Below, piece after piece: positions 1-5,175 of a stretch of DNA of 13,915 nt (the first letter of the stretch is position 1; each line of letters opens with the position of its first letter). A program made the position numbers and the translations under genes. The stretch lies in assembly GCA_910578305.1 (NCBI GenBank), contig CAJTQH010000060.1, forward strand, positions 1 through 13,915, in the 5' to 3' direction. Below the pieces are notes generated by a model that worked only from the letters and a program-made list of their open reading frames with translations, had not been told where the DNA came from and ran no database searches. Source of the stretch: an uncultured Muribaculaceae bacterium (GTDB lineage: Bacteria; Bacteroidota; Bacteroidia; Bacteroidales; Muribaculaceae).

Positions 1-2
1 TC

Positions 3-563
3 GGCAAGTTCCACCTCGACGGCATTGCTCCCGCACCTCGTGGCATTCCGCAGATCGAAGTTACATTTGAGATCGACGCCAACGGCATCCTCAATGTTTC
101 GGCCAAGGATAAAGCCACCGGCAAGGAACAGAGCATACGTATCGAAGCATCAAGCGGTCTTACCGATGCCGAGATCAAGCGTATGAAAGACGAAGCCGCT
201 GCCAACGCCGCTGCCGACGCCAAGGAAAAAGAACGTATCGACAAGCTCAACCATGCCGATGCCGTGATATTCCAGACCGAAAAGCAGCTCGGTGAACTCG
301 GTGACAAATTGCCCGCCGACCGCAAGACCGCTATTGAAAACGCTCTTACCGCACTTAAGGAAGCTCACAAGGCTCAGAACATCGAAGGCATCGACGCAGC
401 CATTAAGGAAGTGGAAGCAGCATTCGGCGCAGCCCAGCAGGATATACTCAATGCACAGGCGCAGGCCCAGCAGGCCCAGCAGGGCGGCCAGGCCGGTCCC
501 ACCCCCAATGCAGGTAACTCCGACGGCGGCGTGACCGACGTAGACTTCGAAGAAGTGAAGTAA
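3..563 (+). CDS. dnaK: Chaperone DnaK (Hsp70), C-terminal part; 5' end outside window
   Basis: This is the last 186 residues of the ATP-dependent cytosolic chaperone DnaK. The gene enters from the left edge and its ATPase domain is not visible. The visible part begins in the substrate-binding beta-sandwich, with the family-typical segments APRGIPQIEVTFEIDANGI and LNVSAKDKATGKE near residues 10-42 of the visible part. The helical lid follows, starting around LTDAEIKRMKDEA. A low-complexity linker rich in Q, A and G comes next, and the protein ends with DVDFEEVK, the acidic EEV-type tail of bacterial DnaK. DnaK binds exposed hydrophobic segments of unfolded proteins in a cycle driven by DnaJ and GrpE; neither partner gene is visible here. 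A strong hairpin terminator lies 18 bases after the stop. The identification is secure; only the length is incomplete. Confidence 0.97.
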   Translation, partial: GKFHLDGIAPAPRGIPQIEVTFEIDANGILNVSAKDKATGKEQSIRIEASSGLTDAEIKRMKDEAAANAAADAKEKERIDKLNHADAVIFQTEKQLGELGDKLPADRKTAIENALTALKEAHKAQNIEGIDAAIKEVEAAFGAAQQDILNAQAQAQQAQQGGQAGPTPNAGNSDGGVTDVDFEEVK

Positions 564-581
564 TAACACATTTTATATAAT

Positions 582-626
582 AGTCAGTCATCCATCGATT
601 TTTAATAGAGGATGACTGGCTTTTTT
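582..626 (+). terminator. Rho-independent terminator after dnaK
   Basis: A 12-bp stem (582-593 with 610-621, one G-T wobble) encloses a 16-base loop and runs directly into six T residues (621-626). It lies 18 bases downstream of the dnaK stop. The right arm contains an ATG at 612 that would add 12 residues to the next gene. Because that ATG sits inside the hairpin, the downstream start at 648 is preferred. Confidence 0.88.
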
Positions 627-647
627 ATCTTAAAACAACTCAGAATC

Positions 648-824
648 ATGGAAGAAAAAAACATTGTACTTGAAGCGATGCGCAAGGCCGGCGAACCGGT
701 CAACGCAGGTAAGGTGGCTGAACTCACCGGGCTCGACCGCAAGGTTGTGGACAAGGCATTCGCAGCTCTGAAAAAGGAGGGCGCTATAGTGTCGCCTATA
801 CGTTGCAAATGGACTCCTGCCTGA
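648..824 (+). CDS. Small winged-helix DNA-binding-like protein (58 aa)
   Basis: This small basic protein of 58 residues looks like one complete winged helix-turn-helix domain. A first helix covers about residues 3-12 (EKNIVLEAMRKAG). A second helix is at about 17-24 (AGKVAELTG), and a recognition helix at about 26-40 (DRKVVDKAFAALKKEG). A short wing follows (AIVSPIRCKWTPA). Such domains occur in MarR-like and related regulators, and short stand-alone versions are annotated in Bacteroidetes as transcriptional regulators, but DNA binding is not proven from sequence. I chose the ATG at 648 because the other in-frame ATG (612) lies inside the dnaK terminator hairpin and its extra residues do not fit the fold. 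No promoter is visible between the terminator T run and this start, so expression may depend on read-through from dnaK. There is no signal peptide, so it should be cytosolic. Confidence 0.75.
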   Translation: MEEKNIVLEAMRKAGEPVNAGKVAELTGLDRKVVDKAFAALKKEGAIVSPIRCKWTPA

Positions 825-866
825 TCGGCAGCCACACGTATATACCTCAAAGATCTATTTTTTCCG

Positions 867-895
867 GGAGGCCGCGCCATGCGTGGCCTCCTTAA
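867..895 (+). terminator. Hairpin, probable terminator of the winged-helix gene
   Basis: An 11-bp stem (867-877 with 881-891, one G-T wobble) has a tight CAT loop and is followed by a short weak T-containing stretch (TTAACTATT). It lies 42 bases after the stop of the small winged-helix gene. The stem is strong and the T tract poor, so termination is likely but not certain. Confidence 0.6.
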
Positions 896-1152
896 CTATT
901 ATATAGGTCGGAAGAAGTGGCTCGATCATGTTAAATGTCGTGGCTGATAGGCTGTTAGTGGTATCCCTAATTATTGGTTGCTGCATAAAAGCGTGTTTGT
1001 ACGTTAACATAGATTAACTATTTATCGTTTCATTCATATTATCAGTCGATTGTACAGATCTTAAATGTCTTGCACATAGTGTTGATGATGGCCGATACGC
1101 ATCGATGTGGGATGAATAATGTAAATTTATGCGTTACTATATTATCTTGACA

Positions 1153-1266
1153 ATGAAATCAATCCGCTTTCTATCAATTCCTGTCAAAATTCCGGTGGAA
1201 GTCAAAAAATTTCATGTGTCCGATATGCGTCCTCTTGATAAGAACCGTCATCTGAGATGGCGTTGA
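1153..1266 (+). CDS. Possible small ORF, 37 aa, unknown
   Basis: An ATG-initiated ORF encodes 37 residues rich in lysine, arginine and hydrophobic residues (begins MKSIRFLSIPVKIPVEVKKF, ends RHLRWR). It has no recognisable domain and no clear signal peptide. A terminator-like hairpin lies 50 bases after its stop, which would fit an independent short transcript. An ORF of this length can arise by chance in this composition, and no promoter or ribosome-binding site supports it. I record it only because it lies in an otherwise empty 600-base gap. Confidence 0.2.
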   Translation: MKSIRFLSIPVKIPVEVKKFHVSDMRPLDKNRHLRWR

Positions 1267-1316
1267 CATCAGATGTCTGTGATGACTATGAAACACACAC
1301 ACATATATTGACCCCG

Positions 1317-1358
1317 ATCCCGCCAGGCAGAATTGAACTGTCGGGCGGGATGTCTTTT
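1317..1358 (+). terminator. Terminator-like hairpin upstream of msrAB
   Basis: The outer stem is a perfect 8 bp (1317-1324 with 1344-1351). It continues, after one mismatch, with five more pairs (1326-1330 with 1338-1342, one wobble) around an AATTGAA loop. A CTTTT tract follows at 1354-1358. The orientation fits termination on the plus strand, yet no clear gene precedes it. It may end a small transcript, or act as an attenuator in the msrAB leader. Confidence 0.55.
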
Positions 1359-1424
1359 GGCCGGTACATGCAACATTGGTATGGTCCCAGGCGTTAATAG
1401 TTCAGTGAAAAATACGATACCGAT

Positions 1425-2396
1425 ATGACAAGTACCATATATTTTGCCGGAGGATGTTTCTGGGGAACGGCTCGGCTGTTCTCGCTTGTGCCCGGCGTGG
1501 AGGCGTCCACAGCCGGATATGCCAACAGTATAGTCGCCGATCCCACATATCAGCAGGTGTGCACCGGCTGCACCGGTGCTGCCGAGACCGTGAAGGTGGA
1601 TTATGATCCGGAGATCGTGTCGCTCGATAGTCTGATAGAGTTGTACATAGCTTCGATCGATCCTGTATCGGTGAATCGTCAGGGCAATGACCGGGGCACA
1701 CAATATCGCACCGGCATATATTATACCGATGCAGTGTCTGAGGCCGCGGTTGAAGCGGCTATGGCCGATCTTGACCTGCGGCTTGGCGGCCGCAATGCCG
1801 TGGAGCATAGCCGGCTCGAAAACTTTTATCCGGCCGAGGAATATCATCAGGATTACCTGGCAAAGAACCCCGGTGGATACTGCCATGTGGATACTGCTTT
1901 GTTTAAGCGTGCGCGCGACATGAAGAGCGGCAACAGTCGTCGAAGGACGTATGCTCGTCCGGACGACGCCACTCTGCGTAGACAGCTCACGCCAATGCAG
2001 TGGGACGTGACACAGAATGCCGCTACCGAACCTCCTTACAGCAATGAATATGACCGCAATTTCGCACCGGGTATTTATGTCGACATCACTTCCGGCGAGC
2101 CGTTGTTCATATCCGCTGACAAATTCGATTCGGGTTGCGGATGGCCCGCATTCACCCGACCGGTGTCGGACGATGTGATAACCGAGACGGACGATCGTTC
2201 GCACGGTATGGTTCGCACCGAAGTACGTGCAGCGCATTCGGGGGCACATCTGGGGCATGTGTTTCCTGACGGACCGGCTGAGTCGGGCGGACTGCGATAT
2301 TGTATCAACAGTGCTTCGCTACGCTTTATTCCTGCCGGACGCATGGTCGCCGAGGGCTATGGCGACTATATGCCGCTGCTTGAAAGATCGAGATGA
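1425..2396 (+). CDS. msrAB: Bifunctional peptide-methionine sulfoxide reductase MsrA/MsrB
   Basis: This is a 323-residue fusion that reduces both stereoisomers of methionine sulfoxide in oxidised proteins: MsrA the S form, MsrB the R form. The MsrA domain spans about residues 4-162. It carries the catalytic motif GGCFWG (Cys11), the STAGYANS segment, and the NPGGYCHV segment whose Cys153 is a likely resolving cysteine. Cys46 and Cys49 in VCTGCTG are additional candidates. The MsrB domain spans about 202-318, with KFDSGCGWPAF (Cys238, likely resolving) and RYCINSASLRF (catalytic Cys293). The two CxxC pairs that bind zinc in many MsrB proteins are absent (SGEPLF and RAAHSGAHLGHVF stand in their places), so this is the zinc-free type seen in PilB-like fusions. 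No signal peptide is visible, so it probably acts in the cytoplasm. A small monooxygenase-fold gene starts 22 bases downstream, probably in the same transcript. Confidence 0.96.
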   Translation: MTSTIYFAGGCFWGTARLFSLVPGVEASTAGYANSIVADPTYQQVCTGCTGAAETVKVDYDPEIVSLDSLIELYIASIDPVSVNRQGNDRGTQYRTGIYYTDAVSEAAVEAAMADLDLRLGGRNAVEHSRLENFYPAEEYHQDYLAKNPGGYCHVDTALFKRARDMKSGNSRRRTYARPDDATLRRQLTPMQWDVTQNAATEPPYSNEYDRNFAPGIYVDITSGEPLFISADKFDSGCGWPAFTRPVSDDVITETDDRSHGMVRTEVRAAHSGAHLGHVFPDGPAESGGLRYCINSASLRFIPAGRMVAEGYGDYMPLLERSR

Positions 2397-2418
2397 AGCT
2401 ATTAAATTCTACATATCT

Positions 2419-2697
2419 ATGATACGACTAAATGTGTTTTTTCTGATTGAGAAGAGTGAAAATTGTGTGCCGCTGGTAAAGGCAGCTACCGAACTTGTGT
2501 CTATGTCGCTGCGTGACAAGGGGTGCATAGATTATGATCTGTTTGCCTCGGCCACCAACGACGACCGCATGATGATAGTCGAGACATGGCGTAGTGAAGA
2601 TGATCTGAAAGACCACATGGAATCAGAACACTTCAAGCGCATAGTGCCGCAGTTACAGCAGCTGGCCACGATGACATTCGAGCGATTTGATTTTTAG
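2419..2697 (+). CDS. Antibiotic biosynthesis monooxygenase (ABM) fold protein, quinol-monooxygenase-like
   Basis: This 92-residue protein resembles the ABM family of small dimeric ferredoxin-like alpha+beta barrels, which includes YgiN-type quinol monooxygenases. Family features are the N-terminal strand MIRLNVFFLIE and the helix CVPLVKAATELVSMSLRDKG. After these come the strand CIDYDLFAS, the segment DDRMMIVETWRSEDDLKDHM and the helix SEHFKRIVPQLQQLA. The His of the HMESEHF segment is in the position usual for the family. These proteins act without metal or flavin on small aromatic or quinone-like molecules; the substrate here cannot be read from sequence. I chose the ATG at 2419 because it gives the usual length of about 90-100 residues. 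The same frame stays open upstream inside msrAB, but that extension is not family-like. The 22-base gap after msrAB suggests an operon, and a terminator follows. Confidence 0.85.
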   Translation: MIRLNVFFLIEKSENCVPLVKAATELVSMSLRDKGCIDYDLFASATNDDRMMIVETWRSEDDLKDHMESEHFKRIVPQLQQLATMTFERFDF

Positions 2698-2714
2698 ACC
2701 GATATGAGCGGTCT
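2696..2714 (+). other. Small hairpin at the ABM gene stop
   Basis: A perfect 6-bp inverted repeat (AGACCG and CGGTCT) has a 7-base loop and overlaps the TAG stop of the ABM gene. No T run follows. It probably protects the transcript end or assists the stronger terminator just downstream. Confidence 0.45.
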
Positions 2715-2722
2715 ATTATCAG

Positions 2723-2755
2723 AAGGCGCGACATCTTCAAGGAGTCGTGCCTTTT
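2723..2755 (+). terminator. Terminator between convergent genes
   Basis: A 10-bp stem (2723-2732 with 2744-2753, one G-T wobble) has an 11-base loop and ends in four T residues (2752-2755). It lies between the plus-strand ABM gene and the minus-strand gene that ends at 2765. It most clearly serves the plus strand; the minus-strand T tract is weak. Confidence 0.75.
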
Positions 2756-2764
2756 AGTGTGACA

Positions 2765-3762
2765 TTACATCTCGGGCTCGGCAATAATGCGGTATACCCA
2801 AGTGGTTACCTTGTTGTCGAGTGCGAGTTGCTTTGATAATTCCGACAATAAAGTGGTGCCGCTTCCAGTGTCGATGATCTGAGTGAAGTCGGTGATGAGC
2901 GATGCCGTGTAGTCCGGTGTCGGAATGTCGGTCATGATCTTAGGGTTATCGAGCAGGTTGGCATAGAAACGTTTCACCATATCGGTAAGTTGGTCGGTGT
3001 CATAGATCGTCTCTGAATATACAATGAAGACATCAGCCATATCTTCGTCGTCGGGATCGTAGGGCTGTACTTCCATGGAAGTCTCGCCACGCAGCATCTC
3101 AGTGTCGCTGAACATGGTACGGGTCTGTGTCGGAGTTGTAGCTTCCATGTTTATGCGCAGATTGTAGCCGTAATAGGTAAGAAGGCTCAGTTCGGGATTG
3201 ATGGCCGTGATGAGACCCTGTTTGGAGAAAAAGGTGTCGAATATCCGAGGCATCATCTCATCGGTGATTTGCGTTGTGTCACCATTGTCTTTTTGGCCTC
3301 GGCGGCAAATAGTCCGAGCAGTGTGTCGCGGTTCTGATTTACTGCGTCGATTATGGTTTGATAATTATCGATGTCGATAAACTTACCGTAAGTATCGGTG
3401 CGTACGAATATGTCGAATGTATCGAGTCCAAGGCTTTCGAACAGCTTATCGCGTGCCATGGTCTCGGCATCGGCCAGACTGTCGGTATTGCTTATTTCAT
3501 GAAATCGGAATATCAGATCTCCGTTTTTGAGGCTGTCGACGAGTTGCATGGAAAACACTTTTGATTTGTTTTCCTCCATATCCGGACTTTCGGACCCATA
3601 GGCAGTGGAGTATTTCTGAGAGATCATGCTGTATGTTACCTTTTCTCCGACACTCCATCGGTTGATAATATCTACAGACTCGGGCAGCTCGGCTGTCTGT
3701 ATGGCGTGGGTTGTAACAGAGATGCTGATAAACGACAGAAGTGTGATAATTAGTTGTTTCAT
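2765..3762 (-). pseudogene. Secreted protein of unknown function, disrupted by a single-base frameshift
   Basis: Two adjoining minus-strand ORFs (3253-3762 and 2765-3256) read as one protein of about 332 residues if one base is added in the A run of the coding strand (TTTTT at 3290-3294 on plus). The first frame reads AAEAKK and then runs off into MVTQRKSPMR and a stop. The -1 frame gives the smooth continuation KKDNGDTTQITDEMMPRIF. The N-terminus is a clear signal peptide (MKQLIITLLSFISISVTTHA, cleavage near residue 20), and there is no lipobox. The rest looks like a soluble, acidic, alpha/beta exported protein. I do not recognise the family with certainty; Bacteroidetes have many such DUF proteins. 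The cause could be a real mutation, a sequencing error in a homopolymer, or -1 ribosomal slippage. A -7 box lies 26 bases upstream of the start. Confidence 0.75.
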
Positions 3763-3787
3763 AAGTCGTTGATTGAATATTTCAGTA

Positions 3788-3795
3788 CAAAGATA
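3788..3795 (-). promoter_or_regulatory. Promoter -7 box for the secreted-protein gene
   Basis: The minus strand reads TATCTTTG, a match to the Bacteroidetes -7 consensus TAnnTTTG, 26 bases before the ATG at 3762. This predicts a very short 5' untranslated region. A convincing -33 TTTG was not seen at the usual spacing. Confidence 0.6.
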
Positions 3796-3930
3796 AAGTA
3801 TAGTATCGATTAATTTGCTTGATTTTGCTCTAATTTTTCTCAGCCTTCAGAAATTCTTGATAATGACTGTCGAAAAAAATTTTTTCAGGTAAAAGCGCAA
3901 AAACAACATCGTAGCCCGTGTCCATCGTAT

Positions 3931-3938
3931 TATCTTTG
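3931..3938 (+). promoter_or_regulatory. Upstream -7 box, TATCTTTG
   Basis: A perfect TAnnTTTG match within TATTATCTTTGCA on the plus strand, 36 bases before the ATG of a possible 25-residue ORF and about 280 bases before the GH16 start. No clear -33 element was found. It could drive a short transcript or a longer PUL leader. Confidence 0.5.
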
Positions 3939-3973
3939 CAGGCGAAACAGAATATCCGGGTATATTTCTGAAA

Positions 3974-4051
3974 ATGGAGCATCTTTTTGAGACCTATATC
4001 GAAATGGTTTTGTTAAATCTTGTTAAGAAAAGAGAACGGGTGATAAATTAA
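3974..4051 (+). CDS. Possible small ORF, 25 aa, in the PUL leader
   Basis: An ATG ORF encodes 25 residues (starts MEHLFETYIEMVLLNLVKKR, an amphipathic-helix-like pattern). It starts 36 bases after a good -7 box and ends 13 bases before the next one. No family is recognised, and an ORF this short is weak evidence alone. It also spans the TTGTTAA direct repeats, so the sequence may instead be regulatory DNA. Confidence 0.2.
   Translation: MEHLFETYIEMVLLNLVKKRERVIN
4010..4026 (+). promoter_or_regulatory. Operator-like direct repeat TTGTTAA upstream of the GH16 promoter
   Basis: Two TTGTTAA copies start at 4010 and 4020, exactly 10 bases apart (one helical turn). They are centred about 47 bases upstream of the -7 box at 4065. 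Spacing and position are what one expects for a dimeric activator site, but the regulator is not in the window and the sequence is AT-rich. Confidence 0.35.
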
Positions 4052-4064
4052 AAAAATAAAATTA

Positions 4065-4072
4065 TATCTTTG
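4065..4072 (+). promoter_or_regulatory. Promoter -7 box for GH16 and probably susCD
   Basis: TATCTTTG in the context AATTATATCTTTGCTTC matches TAnnTTTG perfectly. The predicted transcription start is about 4079, giving a leader of about 140 bases before the GH16 ATG. No convincing -33 TTTG lies 19-21 bases upstream, which would suit a promoter that needs an activator. Confidence 0.65.
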
Positions 4073-4190
4073 CTTCGCACATGATGTTATACAGGATGTT
4101 ATGTTTATGTGACACAGTTATCTAACCAATAGTTGCGCCTCATAAAATAATTAAGAAAAAGGATAATACCATAAAAACTAATCATCACAA

Positions 4191-4222
4191 TCACAATATC
4201 TAATCATCACAATATCTAATGA
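4191..4222 (+). repeat. 16-bp tandem duplication carrying the GH16 start codon
   Basis: Two adjacent 16-base copies (4191-4206 and 4207-4222) read TCACAATATCTAATCA and TCACAATATCTAATGA. They differ at one base, and that base turns CTAATC into CTAATG, creating the ATG start. A further partial copy (ATCACAA) precedes them. The repeat occupies the ribosome-binding region. Confidence 0.85.
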
Positions 4223-5019
4223 AACGATTGGTTTCTATTGTCATTGCCGCATGTCCTTTGATCGTTGCCTCGCAATTGCACGGTCAGAACCCGGACGAAT
4301 CCCATTGGCGTCTTGCATGGGAAGAGAATTTCGATGGCTCCCGGATTGACACCGTTATCTGGAGCAAGTGTACTCGCGGTACCCCCGATTGGGCTAACAC
4401 TCAGTCTTCGGATCCACGTCTGTTTGAAGTCAGTGACGGTACTCTTAAACTGCGCGGAATCGTCAACGATGATCTTGAAAAGGATCCTTCGCCTTATCTG
4501 ACAGGCGGAATATGGACCAAGTTTAAAAAAGGTTTCAATCCCGGTCGCTTCGAAGTCCGTGCCCGTCTGCAAGGGGCTAAAGGCGCATGGCCGGCCATAT
4601 GGCTTATGCCGTTTGAACATGAGAAAGATGAATGGCCCATGTGTGGAGAAATCGACATTATGGAGCGTCTGAACAATAATCATGTTGTATATCAGACAGT
4701 ACATTCAAACTACACCGTCAATCTCGGCAAGACCGCCGTACCTCAATCATCAGGTCAATACCTTATAGATCGGGACGAATTTAATGTCTATGGCGTGGAG
4801 ATTCATCCTGACAAAATCGTATTTTTTGTCAACGGCAAACCGACTCTGACCTATCCGAAAATCAACGATGGAGCCGATGGGCAATTTCCGTTCTACAAGT
4901 CATGGTACATGCTGATCGACATGCAGCTTGGCGGAACGTGGGTCGGGGATGTGGATCCAAAGGATCTGCCGGTCGAGATGGAGGTGGACTGGGTGCGTTA
5001 CTATGAGCCTGTTGACTGA
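4219..5019 (+). CDS. Glycoside hydrolase family 16 beta-glucanase, exported
   Basis: This 266-residue endo-acting glycosidase has the GH16 jelly-roll fold. The catalytic motif is GEIDIMERL at residues 143-151: nucleophile Glu144, assisting Asp146, acid/base Glu149. The extra residue in ExDxxE is the beta-bulge form found in laminarinase-like (GH16_3) enzymes. Other family marks are WEENFDG (34-40), GGIWTKFKKGFNPGRFEVRA (96-115), AWPAIWLMP (123-131) and the closing VDWVRYYEP. It should cut beta-1,3- or mixed-linkage glucans, although other GH16 substrates cannot be excluded. An N-terminal signal ends near HGQ (residue 23). A weak lipobox-like IAAC at 9-12 is present but has a very short hydrophobic stretch before it. 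The gene precedes susC by 156 bases with no terminator between them, so it probably belongs to the same utilisation locus. The start is fixed by the signal peptide. Confidence 0.93.
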   Translation: MKRLVSIVIAACPLIVASQLHGQNPDESHWRLAWEENFDGSRIDTVIWSKCTRGTPDWANTQSSDPRLFEVSDGTLKLRGIVNDDLEKDPSPYLTGGIWTKFKKGFNPGRFEVRARLQGAKGAWPAIWLMPFEHEKDEWPMCGEIDIMERLNNNHVVYQTVHSNYTVNLGKTAVPQSSGQYLIDRDEFNVYGVEIHPDKIVFFVNGKPTLTYPKINDGADGQFPFYKSWYMLIDMQLGGTWVGDVDPKDLPVEMEVDWVRYYEPVD

Positions 5020-5175
5020 GCCGGTATCTCTGTTGTATTTGTCGGATGCGGTTATTCTCGCCATGTTTATTCTTACCTTAAATTAAATAAAACAACAAAC
5101 CAACATTTTTCTAACCAGCGGACTGACAGGTCGGTCTATTCAGACCGACCGGGATGTCCCTATTAACCAATCGTT
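5020..5175 (+). promoter_or_regulatory. GH16-susC spacer with leader hairpin
   Basis: This 156-base gap has no terminator T run. A perfect 9-bp hairpin (5129-5137 with 5142-5150, loop ATTC) ends 25 bases before the susC ATG. An imperfect -7-like TGTATTTG occurs near the 5' end. The hairpin lacks a T tract, so it is more likely a leader structure affecting stability, processing or translation of the susCD part than a terminator. Confidence 0.55.

Larger units (their letters stand above)
896..1424. other. Long intergenic stretch before msrAB, no clear gene
   Basis: About 530 bases, more AT-rich than the surrounding genes, lie between the 867-895 hairpin and msrAB. No tRNA, rRNA or recognisable protein is visible. 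It holds a possible 37-residue ORF (1153-1266), a 7-bp hairpin (1249-1255 with 1269-1275) and a terminator-like hairpin (1317-1358). No good TAnnTTTG promoter box was found for msrAB. The minus-strand ORF that runs into this stretch from 2258 is a shadow of msrAB. Confidence 0.6.
3796..4218. other. Divergent intergenic region before the PUL
   Basis: This is AT-rich DNA between the minus-strand secreted-protein gene and the GH16 gene. It contains two plus-strand -7 boxes (3931 and 4065), a possible 25-residue ORF (3974-4051), a 10-bp-spaced TTGTTAA repeat (4010-4026), a short 8-base direct repeat GATGTTAT (4083-4090 and 4095-4102) and a 16-bp tandem duplication at the GH16 start. No RNA gene is recognisable. 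Confidence 0.6.

Noticed and set aside
150..569. Minus-strand ORF of 139 codons opposite dnaK
   Set aside because: It is antisense to DnaK; its hydrophobic look comes from the reverse complement of charged and alanine-rich codons.
612..647. Upstream ATG extending the winged-helix gene by 12 residues
   Set aside because: This ATG lies inside the right arm of the dnaK terminator hairpin and the added residues (MTGFFILKQLRI) derive from the stem and T run.
1269..2258. Long minus-strand ORF of 329 codons opposite msrAB
   Set aside because: It lies antisense to a clearly recognisable MsrAB gene, shows no domain or export signal, and its composition mirrors the codon pattern of the real gene.
2227..2418. 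Upstream extension of the ABM gene into msrAB
   Set aside because: The extension is a shadow of the MsrB coding frame. The ATG at 2419 gives the family-typical length and start.
3290..3296. Canonical programmed -1 frameshift site
   Set aside because: The coding strand has only five A residues (C AAA AAG), not the A AAA AAG heptamer. No obvious stimulatory stem was seen, so programmed slippage is possible but not the preferred reading.
4081..4125. 14-codon upstream ORF at the predicted GH16 transcript start
   Set aside because: It is very short, has no supporting signal, and contains a simple GATGTTAT repeat that can explain it.
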